Shown here: positions 1 through 5,607 of the stretch, piece after piece
Numbering within the stretch: the first letter of the stretch is position 1
Layout of the letters: each line of letters opens with the position of its first letter
NCBI GenBank assembly: GCA_031279735.1
Contig: JAITHX010000131.1
Location: forward strand, 1 to 5,964
From: Prevotellaceae bacterium
Lineage (GTDB): Bacteria > Bacteroidota > Bacteroidia > Bacteroidales > UBA932
Direction of reading: 5' to 3'
Length of the DNA stretch: 5,964 bases
Notes under the pieces: model-generated
Database searches by the model: none
What the model was told of the DNA's origin: nothing
Seen by the model: only the letters and a program-made list of their open reading frames with translations
Translations under genes and position numbers: made by a program

Positions 1-6
1 AAGGAC

Positions 7-50
7 GCGAAGCCTTTGCGCCCTCTGCGAAGCCTCTGCGCCCCTTGCGG
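7..50. repeat. GC-rich direct repeat, two 20-bp units plus a partial third
   Basis: Two adjacent 20-bp units (7-26 and 27-46) match at 17 of 20 positions. Each begins GCGAAGCCT and continues into a TTTGCGCCC-like half, and the start of a third unit (GCGG) follows. The core CCTTTGCGCCC (13-23) recurs in inverted orientation at 1693-1703 and 5402-5412, so this is probably one of the short dispersed intergenic repeats common in many bacterial genomes. No function is visible. The repeat lies beyond the terminator of the sugar symporter gene and may continue outside the window. Confidence 0.6.
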
Positions 51-51
51 T

Positions 52-72
52 AAAAAACACCGCGACGCGGTG
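52..72 (-). terminator. Intrinsic terminator of the FucP-type symporter gene
   Basis: On the minus strand, a hairpin of six perfect GC-rich pairs (CACCGC at 58-63 with GCGGTG at 67-72, 3-nt loop GAC/GTC) is followed directly by six U residues (57 to 52). An outer pairing of GCGGT (47-51) with ACCGC (77-81) could extend the structure around the U run. It lies 111 bp past the symporter stop codon in the correct orientation, and no gene lies between. The stem is short, so termination strength is uncertain. Confidence 0.65.
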
Positions 73-138
73 AAGAACCGCACAATAGCAGAACCTGATT
101 TCTTATTACAAAACCGGTACCTTCAGGGATAGGATCAA

Positions 139-172
139 CGGATTCACGCCACCACCGACAGATTCACGCGGA
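139..172. repeat. Dispersed intergenic repeat, copy 1 (with 11-nt insertion)
   Basis: CGGATTC (139-145), an 11-nt insertion (146-156) and GACAGATTCACGCGGA (157-172) match the copy at 5461-5483. There the same two blocks are contiguous and differ by one base out of 23. The inserted 11 nt begin ACGCC, resembling the ACGCG of the repeat itself, so a partial internal duplication is possible. The copy sits 11 bp beyond the end of the symporter gene. This is a degenerate non-coding repeat of unknown role. Confidence 0.6.
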
Positions 173-183
173 ACTGCATTCCT

Positions 184-1587
184 TTATAACGACTTTTTCT
201 CGCTATTGCTGACCCACAATCCGAAGGCGGTAATCACGAGGAAGCAGAACAGCGGCAGGACGAAGGAAAAGCGCGCCGACGAGAGAGCGTCGAACCAGAC
301 GGCTTTGTCGATCAGCCAGCCTTGTGCCGGGGGCATGATGCATCCTCCGCCGATGGCGAGAATCAGTCCGGCGGAAGCTAATTTGGCTTCGTCGCCCATT
401 CCTTTGAGCGCGATGCCGTAGATAGTGGGGAACATCAGCGACATGCAGGCGGAGACGCCAATCAGCGCAATCAGTCCCGCCATGCCGGGTATTTGAAACA
501 GGGAGCGAAAATAAATGCCGGTTTTTTCCGCGAAGCCGGTTGCGGATTCGAGTTTCGCCGCCAGCAGGGAGCCTGCTTCCGGATTTCCTCCGCCGAAAAT
601 CGCGACTGCAACCAGCAGCGCGCCGGCGGCGGCAAGCGCGAAGAGCAGAGAACCGGGGTTCAGGTATTTCAGCAGGAAGGTGCATACGAAGCGGCTGGAA
701 ACGAAACATATCATTGCAATCATGTTGTAGAACTGGGCGTCTTCCTTTCTCATGCCCAGCTCGGCGCCGGCATACTGAATGATGAATGTCCACACCATTA
801 TCTGTACGCCCACATAGAAGGTCTGAGCGATGACGGAGAAGACGTATCGTTTGTTCTTTAGAAGATTTCCGACAGTTCCGCCCACCGAAAGCGAACCGGT
901 GTCGGCGGACATCGCGCGGGGCAGTCTCGACAGCAGGAAAAGGAAGAAAAAACACAAAACCACTGCGCCCAGCAGAAGATATGGTCCGCTCACCACGTCG
1001 AGGTCCTGCTGTTGAACTTGCGCAAGGGCTTCGGGCGACATGGCTCTGCGCTCTTCTTCGCTTGCCGCGTTCAGTCGGGCGAGGATGAACTCCTTTGCGA
1101 CGAACATTCCGGTGAGCGAGCCGATGGGGTTGAACGCCTGCGCGAAATTGAGGCGTCGGGTTGCGCTTGCGTCGGGGCCGAGCGAGAGGATGTAGGGATT
1201 CGAGGTTGTTTCGAGAAACGACAGTCCGCAGGTCATCACGAAATAGGCGATGAGAAAGGCCCAGAACGCCATTGCGTTGCCGGCGGGAATGAAGAGCAGG
1301 CATCCGGCCGAATAGAGACCCAGCCCCACGAGTATGCCGCGTTTGTAGCTGAACTTGCGGATAAAGAGCGCGGCGGGAATCGCCATGAAACAATAGCCGC
1401 CGTAGAAGGCGAACTGCACGAGAGAGCTTTCAAAATTGCTTATCAGCAGAATGTTTTTGAAAGCCGCCACCATCGGATTGGTGAGGTCGTTCGCAAAGCC
1501 CCAGAGGGCGAAGAGCGTAGTTACGAGTATGAAGGGGAGGAGAAAGTTTTCTCCGTTTTTTCCTTTGAATAAAGCGTTATTTTTCAT
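184..1587 (-). CDS. fucP: FucP-family sugar:H+ symporter (probable L-fucose permease)
   Basis: This is a 467-residue, strongly hydrophobic major facilitator protein with about 12 membrane segments, located in the inner membrane. Family features are LWGFANDLTNP (29-38), LSFLETTSNPYI (122-133), NFAQAFNPIGSLTG (147-160), TFYVGVQIMVWTFIIQYA (256-273) and a C-terminal IGGGCIMPPAQGWLID (412-427). D34 and E126 sit where E. coli FucP has the Asp and Glu (D46, E135) needed for proton coupling and sugar binding. FucP is about 438 residues in E. coli. The extra length here includes a loop of some 35 residues near 331-366, just before a late membrane segment. The start ATG has no Shine-Dalgarno sequence, which is normal for this phylum, and follows the tRNA-Val gene by 26 nt on the same strand. 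No fucose catabolic genes are in the window, so the substrate could be another sugar; the family call is firm and the sugar is inferred. Confidence 0.9.
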   Translation of the reverse strand: MKNNALFKGKNGENFLLPFILVTTLFALWGFANDLTNPMVAAFKNILLISNFESSLVQFAFYGGYCFMAIPAALFIRKFSYKRGILVGLGLYSAGCLLFIPAGNAMAFWAFLIAYFVMTCGLSFLETTSNPYILSLGPDASATRRLNFAQAFNPIGSLTGMFVAKEFILARLNAASEEERRAMSPEALAQVQQQDLDVVSGPYLLLGAVVLCFFFLFLLSRLPRAMSADTGSLSVGGTVGNLLKNKRYVFSVIAQTFYVGVQIMVWTFIIQYAGAELGMRKEDAQFYNMIAMICFVSSRFVCTFLLKYLNPGSLLFALAAAGALLVAVAIFGGGNPEAGSLLAAKLESATGFAEKTGIYFRSLFQIPGMAGLIALIGVSACMSLMFPTIYGIALKGMGDEAKLASAGLILAIGGGCIMPPAQGWLIDKAVWFDALSSARFSFVLPLFCFLVITAFGLWVSNSEKKSL

Positions 1588-1613
1588 CCGTACATCAAAA
1601 AATTGATTGAACG

Positions 1614-1688
1614 TGAACTGTGCCGGACTCGAACCGGCGACCCCTGCCCTGTCAAGGCAGTGCTCTGAACCAACTGAGCTAACAATTC
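1614..1688 (-). tRNA. tRNA-Val (anticodon GAC)
   Basis: A complete cloverleaf reads on the minus strand. The acceptor stem GAATTGT (1688-1682) pairs with ACAGTTC (1621-1615) through seven pairs, one of them G-U. The D arm is GCTC/GAGC. The anticodon stem CTGCC/GGCAG encloses the loop TTGACAG, giving anticodon GAC at 1653-1651. The variable loop is five bases, and the T arm is GCCGG-TTCGAGT-CCGGC. The discriminator is A at 1614, and CCA is not encoded. The anticodon reads the valine codons GUC and GUU; it is not GTC, which would be aspartate. A good Bacteroidota promoter lies just upstream, and the fucP-type gene starts 26 nt downstream. Confidence 0.96.
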
Positions 1689-1697
1689 AAGCGGGCG

Positions 1698-1728
1698 CAA
1701 AGGTACAAAAGATTCGTTTTCCTGCAAA
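1698..1728 (-). promoter_or_regulatory. Bacteroidota-type promoter of tRNA-Val (and possibly fucP)
   Basis: On the minus strand, TTTG (1728-1725) is followed after 19 bp by TACCTTTG (1705-1698). This matches the known Bacteroides promoter consensus of a -33 TTTG and a -7 TAnnTTTG. The -7 element ends 9 nt before the first base of the tRNA, so transcription would start at or just before the mature 5' end. The 26-nt gap between the tRNA and the symporter gene is too short to hold a second complete promoter, so this one may serve both. Confidence 0.75.
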
Positions 1729-1800
1729 TTTATTTTCGCGGAAGCGCGACGGGTCTTTTCCATGTTTTATGATACTTCCGCTGATTGTCTTTATCTTGTA

Positions 1801-1808
1801 TATCTTTG
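1801..1808 (+). promoter_or_regulatory. Probable -7 promoter element of the DUF1848 gene
   Basis: TATCTTTG matches the Bacteroidota -7 consensus TAnnTTTG exactly and ends only 4 nt before the ATG at 1813. A transcript starting about 6 nt downstream would be leaderless or nearly so. No TTTG sits at the ideal -33 spacing; the nearest candidate is TTG at 1785-1787, which is too close. This is therefore half a promoter by eye. It also argues against an upstream start at 1762, since that frame would cover the promoter. Confidence 0.45.
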
Positions 1809-1812
1809 CAGC

Positions 1813-2850
1813 ATGAATGAAACAATAAATATACGCACCGACGAGGGCGATATCGTCGAGGCTCAGGCTCCGGTCGTTATCTCCGCAAGTCGTGCAACCG
1901 ACATTCCCGCCATGCATCCGGAATGGTTCGTCGAACGTTTGAGGAAATCGTATGCTGTTCGCGTCAATCCCTTCAACCGGCGGGCAACTTACGTTTCGTT
2001 CCGGAATGCGCGGGTCGTGGTGTTCTGGAGCAAGAACCCTCGTCGGCTGATGCCGCATTTGAAGGAAATGGACGAACGCGGCATCGGCTACTACTTCCAG
2101 TTTACGCTGAACGACTACGAACGCGAAGGACTGGAACCGAATCTGCCGCCGCTGAGGGAACGCATCGACACGTTCCGCGAACTTTCCGACACTGTGGGAA
2201 AGGAAAAAGTGATCTGGCGATTCGATCCGCTGATGCTTACACCCCAAACCGACATGCTCGAACTTGCCGGCAGGATTCGGCGAATCGGCAGCCTGCTGAA
2301 GGGATACACCGACAAACTTGTGTTCAGTTTCATCGACGTGAAGGCTTATCGCGGGGTGCGAAGCAATCTGATTCGCAAAACGTCGCTTTTTTCGGCAGCC
2401 AATGTCGAAAGCGCGGAACCCGACGACGAGGCGATAGACTGTTTCGCTCGCGCTCTTGCCGACATCAAGGCGCAATGGCGGGCGGAAGGCTGGAATCCCG
2501 ATTTGGCGACCTGCGCCGAATCCGCAGACCTTGAAAAATACGGCATACGGCACAATCGCTGCATCGACGACGAACTGATGCGCCGAATTTTCCCCGACGA
2601 CGCGGTTCTGATTCACTTTCTTTCCTGCGGCAGCCTTCCGGACGAACGCTCGCCGGAACTGCCGTTCGACAATCCTCCGAAACGGGCAAGTCTCAAGGAC
2701 AGGGGACAGCGAAAAGCCTGCGGCTGCATCGCGAGCAAGGATATTGGAAGCTACGGCAACTGCGGGCATCTTTGCGCCTACTGTTATGCGATGGTTAGCC
2801 GAAAGATAGAAAAAGCGCCCTCTCTCTCACCGAAAACGGGGAAAAAATAA
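1813..2850 (+). CDS. DUF1848 family protein with C-terminal radical-SAM-like cysteine cluster
   Basis: This 345-residue soluble protein belongs to the uncharacterised DUF1848 family. Recognisable blocks are VISASRATDIPAMHPEWF (22-39), VNPFNRRATYVSF (51-63), VVVFWSKNPRRLMPHL (68-83), YYFQFTLNDYE (93-103), VIWRFDPL (133-140) and FSFIDVKAYR (171-180). Near the C-terminus come CGC (303-305) and then C317-x3-C321-x2-C324, followed by YA. This CX3CX2C spacing is the 4Fe-4S/S-adenosylmethionine signature of radical SAM enzymes, which normally carry it near the N-terminus; the family description already notes the resemblance. I infer an iron-sulfur protein, possibly a radical SAM enzyme with reordered elements, of unknown substrate. 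The start chosen is ATG 1813, because the longer frame from 1762 runs through the promoter element and adds a tail unlike the family. The gene stands alone, divergent from tRNA-Val. One stretch is about 53% G+C, richer than the coiled-coil gene downstream. Confidence 0.85.
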   Translation: MNETINIRTDEGDIVEAQAPVVISASRATDIPAMHPEWFVERLRKSYAVRVNPFNRRATYVSFRNARVVVFWSKNPRRLMPHLKEMDERGIGYYFQFTLNDYEREGLEPNLPPLRERIDTFRELSDTVGKEKVIWRFDPLMLTPQTDMLELAGRIRRIGSLLKGYTDKLVFSFIDVKAYRGVRSNLIRKTSLFSAANVESAEPDDEAIDCFARALADIKAQWRAEGWNPDLATCAESADLEKYGIRHNRCIDDELMRRIFPDDAVLIHFLSCGSLPDERSPELPFDNPPKRASLKDRGQRKACGCIASKDIGSYGNCGHLCAYCYAMVSRKIEKAPSLSPKTGKK

Positions 2851-2866
2851 AAGGGGAGGCGGAATT

Positions 2867-2891
2867 TTTTCAGTCTGTAACTGTCTGAAAA
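2867..2891 (+). terminator. Weak AT-rich hairpin after the DUF1848 gene
   Basis: TTTTCAG (2867-2873) pairs perfectly with CTGAAAA (2885-2891) around an 11-nt loop, 17 bp after the stop codon. The stem has only two G-C pairs and no clean U run follows, so it may simply end or stabilise the transcript, or be chance. It is the only terminator-like structure I see between this gene and the next. Confidence 0.25.
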
Positions 2892-2959
2892 CTTAATTCT
2901 ATATGCATAATCGGGGTAAAAAAATTCGGACAGGGGATAGCGACATCAATTTTTTTTTC

Positions 2960-2967
2960 TACATTTG
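2960..2967 (+). promoter_or_regulatory. Probable -7 element for the coiled-coil/zapA operon
   Basis: TACATTTG matches the Bacteroidota TAnnTTTG element and lies 24 nt before the ATG at 2992, preceded by a run of nine T residues (2950-2959 region). A start about 6 nt downstream would leave a leader of roughly 18 nt. No TTTG is seen at the -33 position, so the assignment rests on the -7 box and its position. Confidence 0.45.
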
Positions 2968-2991
2968 CCACCGAAATGCAATTGTGCAGAC

Positions 2992-3282
2992 ATGGACAGG
3001 GAAATTGAAATAGTTGGCGTCTTGAAGGGAAAGATAAAGCAATTGATTGAACTTCACGAAGGTGAAAAGAGAAAGGTTGCCGAATTAAGAAAACAGAAAG
3101 AGACATTGCGGGAACGGATAAGTGCAATGGAGGCGGAAATCAAGGAATTGAAACTCAAGAACCATAAACTTACAATCGCCACATCATTCAAGTCGGTCGG
3201 TGGAAGCGCACAGGAAGCTAAAAAGAAGATAAGTAAAATAGTGCGGGAAATAGACGATTGCATGGCTCTTTTAAATAGATGA
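2992..3282 (+). CDS. Small coiled-coil protein, possible ZapB-like partner of ZapA
   Basis: This 96-residue, highly charged protein is predicted to be almost entirely helical. Heptad-like spacing of I/L/V residues among K and E runs from about residue 4 to 60, for example LKGKIKQLIELHEGEKRKVA. A second helix ends with KISKIVREIDDCMALLNR (79-96). It has no signal peptide and no membrane segment. I do not recognise a characterised family by sequence alone. Its stop codon overlaps the zapA start in ATGA, so the two are translationally coupled, and a short coiled-coil protein next to ZapA suggests a ZapB-like division role. That is inference from context, not homology. The start is ATG 2992; a TTG at 2965 in the same frame would overlap the -7 promoter box and is unlikely. 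Confidence 0.8.
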   Translation: MDREIEIVGVLKGKIKQLIELHEGEKRKVAELRKQKETLRERISAMEAEIKELKLKNHKLTIATSFKSVGGSAQEAKKKISKIVREIDDCMALLNR

Positions 3283-3599
3283 CAATATACGACGACGGTA
3301 AAAGGCCGGTTAACATAACGATAGCAGAGAGGCGATATTCGTTCAGGCTGACCGAGGAGGATGAGGAGTTTTATCGTAAAGCCGAGAAAATGATTAACGC
3401 TCATATAGGAAGATACGAAAAGTATTCCAACGCGCATCCGCAGGACAAAATGTTGTTGACCATACTGCATTTCGCGCTCGAATTTATCAAAGCGAACAGG
3501 CGCAACAACGACAAGACCCTGCTTCGCGAAGTCGAAAGATTGGATTCCGAACTCGGAAGCTATTTGGAACGGCAAGGTTCTTTGGACAATATAGAATAG
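3279..3599 (+). CDS. zapA: Cell division protein ZapA
   Basis: This 106-residue protein has the ZapA layout. An N-terminal beta-hairpin head (VNITIAERRYSFRLTEEDEEFYRKAEKMIN, about 11-40) is followed by a long amphipathic helix (HPQDKMLLTILHFALEFIKANR, about 53-74) and a C-terminal coiled coil (about 75-98). ZapA is a small cytoplasmic protein that binds FtsZ and cross-links protofilaments in the Z-ring; the length is typical. Its ATG overlaps the preceding coiled-coil gene by 4 bp, implying one operon. No Shine-Dalgarno sequence is needed here because of the coupling. A 6S-like RNA begins about 17 nt after the stop, and its possible promoter overlaps the zapA 3' end. ZapA sequences diverge strongly, so the call uses both domain pattern and context. 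Confidence 0.88.
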   Translation: MTIYDDGKRPVNITIAERRYSFRLTEEDEEFYRKAEKMINAHIGRYEKYSNAHPQDKMLLTILHFALEFIKANRRNNDKTLLREVERLDSELGSYLERQGSLDNIE

Positions 3600-3610
3600 A
3601 ATAAATACAG
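3581..3610 (+). promoter_or_regulatory. Possible 6S RNA promoter inside the zapA 3' end
   Basis: TTTG (3581-3584) lies 17 bp before TAAATACAG (3602-3610), a degenerate form of TAnnTTTG. A start about 6 nt further on would be at 3616, exactly where the base-paired 5' arm of the RNA begins. The -7 match is poor, so this rests mainly on position. Processing from the zapA transcript is an alternative source of the RNA. Confidence 0.35.
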
Positions 3611-3615
3611 CATAG

Positions 3616-3812
3616 CCCGCATATTGCCTTGCGCTTTGGGGAACTCAACATTAAACAACGTAAGGAGTTTACTCGGAATATTTAGAACAGGCCTTGTAGC
3701 CCTTCGGGGTGAGTCGTTCAGACCGGTGGAAGTTCGAGATAGTTTATAACCGGAGGCTCCGCCCTGTCTTTTCAGGGTTCCCGCGAACAGCAGGCATTGT
3801 GCGGGTTTTTTT
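3616..3812 (+). ncRNA. ssrS: 6S RNA (SsrS-type regulator of RNA polymerase)
   Basis: The ~197-nt region between zapA and rny is non-coding but folds into a long rod. CCCGCA (3616-3621) pairs with TGCGGG (3800-3805), TGCCT (3625-3629) with AGGCA (3792-3796), and GGGAACTC (3639-3646) with GGGTTCCC (3775-3782). Next comes a large, mostly unpaired central region, with inner pairs such as ACAGG (3687-3691) with CCTGT (3763-3767) and apical hairpins including CCCTTCGGG (3700-3708). A long terminal stem, an open central bubble and a length near 190 nt define 6S RNA, which mimics an open promoter and sequesters the housekeeping RNA polymerase. E. coli ssrS also lies next to zapA. Seven U residues (3806-3812) end it. 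Alignment to the Bacteroidota 6S family was not possible here. Confidence 0.75.
3780..3812 (+). terminator. Terminator of the 6S-like RNA
   Basis: GCGGG (3801-3805) followed by seven T residues ends the RNA. GCGGG can pair locally with CCCGC (3780-3784) across a 16-nt loop, giving a conventional intrinsic terminator. It can also pair with the 5' end CCCGC (3616-3620) in the mature rod. Both pairings cannot exist at once. Confidence 0.6.
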
Positions 3813-3847
3813 AATTAGCGAATTAAATTAACATTAAATAAAGATTG

Positions 3848-5377
3848 ATGGAAACAATTATAATAATTCTGGCCGCCATTGCAGCGGCTGCGGCTGCGTA
3901 TTTCATAACGCGCGGCATAATAAGGAAATCGGGCGAAAAGCTAATACAGCACGCCACGATTGAAGGAGAAAACATAAAACAGCAGCGGATACTCGAAGCA
4001 AAGGAGAAATTTCTGGACATGAAAAAGGAACACGAGTCTTACGTTCATGAGCGAAACGGAAAAATATCTCAAACGGAAAACAGGCTGAAACAAAAGGAAA
4101 GCTCGCTGAACCAGCAAATCAATGAAAATCAAAGAAAGTCCAGAGAACTGGAAAATCAGAAAGAAAACCTTGCGCAACAGATCGAGAAAGCCGAGAAAAA
4201 AACTGAGGAATACGAAACAATACGGAAACAGCACATCGAAAAACTCGAAGCCATTGCCGGACTTACCGCTGCGGAAGCTCGCGACATACTGCTCGAATCG
4301 ATGAAGGAAGAAGCTAAAGTCCAAGCGCTGACCTATATCAACGATACCATAGAGGAAGCCAAACTGACTGCCGGCAAAGAGGCTAAACGTATTGTTGTGC
4401 AGTCTATACAAAGGGTCGCATCGGAAACTGCCATAGAAAATTCGGTCACCGTCTTCAACATCGAAAACGACGACGTGAAAGGCAGAATCATCGGACGCGA
4501 AGGACGAAACATTCGCGCCCTCGAAGCGGCAACAGGCGTGGAAATCGTTGTGGACGATACTCCCGAAGCCATAGTTCTGTCGGCTTTCGACCCCATGCGC
4601 CGCGAAATAGCCCGTCTTGCTCTGCATCAGCTTGTCACCGACGGGCGCATACATCCGGCGCGAATTGAGGAAGTGGTGGAAAAAGTCCGCAATCAGCTTG
4701 AGGAAGAAATAGTGGACGTAGGCAAAAAAACAACCATCGACTTGGGTATCCACAACCTGCATCCCGAACTCGTGCGTCTGGTGGGCAAAATGAAATACAG
4801 ATCGTCTTACGGACAAAATCTTCTGCAACACTCGCGCGAAGTTGCGAATCTGTGCGCCATAATGGCTTCGGAACTCGGACTGAACGCTAAAATCGCCAAA
4901 CGGGCAGGATTGCTGCACGACATAGGAAAGGTGCCCGACGACGAACCGGAACTGCCTCATGCGCTGCTTGGAATGAAACTCGCGGAAAAATATAAGGAAA
5001 AAGCCGAAATATGTAACGCCATCGGCGCTCACCACGACGAGGTGGGAATGACCACCCTGATAGCGCCAATCATTCAGGTTTGCGATGCCATATCGGGAGC
5101 GCGCCCCGGAGCGCGGCGCGAAATAGTCGAATCCTACATCAAACGGCTGAAGGAAATGGAAGATTTGGCTTTAAGCCATCCGGGAGTGCAGAAAACTTAT
5201 GCCATTCAGGCTGGCAGAGAACTGAGAGTAGTTGTAGGCAGCGAAAAAGTAAGCGATCAGGAAGCCGAAAAACTTTCGTTCGACATAGCTAAAAAGATTC
5301 AGGACGAAATGACCTATCCCGGACAGGTTAAAATCACCGTAATCAGAGAAACGCGAGCTATCGCCTACGCCAAGTGA
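3848..5377 (+). CDS. rny: Ribonuclease Y (membrane-anchored endoribonuclease)
   Basis: This 509-residue protein has the full RNase Y layout. An N-terminal membrane anchor (3-20, with an Ala-rich core) is followed by a charged coiled coil to about residue 190. A KH RNA-binding domain follows (about 200-265, GRIIGREGRNIRALE with the GREG loop at 216-219). The HD phosphohydrolase domain spans about 325-420, with H328 in LLQHS, H357-D358 in LLHDIGK, H395-H396 in AHHDE, and D413. The conserved C-terminal domain ends TYPGQVKITVIRETRAIAYAK. RNase Y makes the initial endonucleolytic cuts in mRNA decay at the membrane. All catalytic residues are intact and the length is normal (B. subtilis about 520). 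ATG 3848 is preferred to the TTG just before it. It starts 35 nt after the 6S-like terminator, in an AT-rich stretch where I see no clear promoter, so partial read-through is possible. A strong terminator follows. Confidence 0.97.
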   Translation: METIIIILAAIAAAAAAYFITRGIIRKSGEKLIQHATIEGENIKQQRILEAKEKFLDMKKEHESYVHERNGKISQTENRLKQKESSLNQQINENQRKSRELENQKENLAQQIEKAEKKTEEYETIRKQHIEKLEAIAGLTAAEARDILLESMKEEAKVQALTYINDTIEEAKLTAGKEAKRIVVQSIQRVASETAIENSVTVFNIENDDVKGRIIGREGRNIRALEAATGVEIVVDDTPEAIVLSAFDPMRREIARLALHQLVTDGRIHPARIEEVVEKVRNQLEEEIVDVGKKTTIDLGIHNLHPELVRLVGKMKYRSSYGQNLLQHSREVANLCAIMASELGLNAKIAKRAGLLHDIGKVPDDEPELPHALLGMKLAEKYKEKAEICNAIGAHHDEVGMTTLIAPIIQVCDAISGARPGARREIVESYIKRLKEMEDLALSHPGVQKTYAIQAGRELRVVVGSEKVSDQEAEKLSFDIAKKIQDEMTYPGQVKITVIRETRAIAYAK

Positions 5378-5402
5378 CAGCGGTGTTTCTCTCTTGCCGC
5401 AG

Positions 5403-5447
5403 GGCGCAAAGGTTTCGCAAAAGCGACGCCTTTGCGCCTTCTTTTTT
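5403..5447 (+). terminator. Strong intrinsic terminator after rny
   Basis: GGCGCAAAGG (5403-5412) pairs perfectly with CCTTTGCGCC (5429-5438). Inside the loop, TCGC (5415-5418) pairs with GCGA (5423-5426) around AAAA, so the structure is an almost continuous 14-16-pair hairpin. TTCTTTTTT (5439-5447) follows directly. It begins 25 bp after the rny stop codon. The stem is built from the same CCTTTGCGCC core as the repeats at the left edge. Confidence 0.92.
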
Positions 5448-5460
5448 AGCACCAGATGAC

Positions 5461-5498
5461 CGGATTCGACAGATTTACGCGGATCAAAATCCGCGTAA
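5461..5498. repeat. Dispersed intergenic repeat, copy 2, with perfect 10-bp hairpin
   Basis: CGGATTC (5461-5467) runs directly into GACAGATTTACGCGGA (5468-5483), the uninterrupted form of the copy at 139-172. Within it, TTACGCGGAT (5475-5484) and ATCCGCGTAA (5489-5498) form a perfect 10-bp inverted repeat around CAAA. No U run follows on either strand, so it is not a standard terminator. It looks like a small palindromic intergenic repeat, whose role is unknown. Confidence 0.7.
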
Positions 5499-5607
5499 GG
5501 GATGTGTTAGAATAAAGTAGTGTGCCATTTGTTTTCCTCACCGCTCGGGAACTCCGGAATTATGCCGCCATCCCGCGAAACAATGATGAAAAACATATTT
5601 TAATTCT

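Noticed and set aside
1..50. CRISPR array at the left edge
   Set aside because: The 20-bp units are directly adjacent without spacers and differ from each other; this is a simple direct repeat.
1607..1816. 69-codon open frame on the plus strand (CAGLEPATPALSRQCSEP...)
   Set aside because: It is the antisense translation of the tRNA-Val gene followed by the divergent promoter region; this peptide is a well-known tRNA artefact.
1687..2769. Long minus-strand open frame (360 codons) opposite the DUF1848 gene
   Set aside because: It is an antisense shadow of the conserved DUF1848 reading frame, with no recognisable domain and an implausible start.
3811..3826. TTAATT-AGCG-AATTAA inverted repeat upstream of rny as an operator
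   Set aside because: Six A/T pairs in an AT-rich stretch are easily expected by chance, and nothing else supports a binding site.
3941..5035. Long minus-strand open frame opposite rny
   Set aside because: It is a shadow of the clear RNase Y gene, with a Phe-rich composition caused by GAA codons on the other strand.
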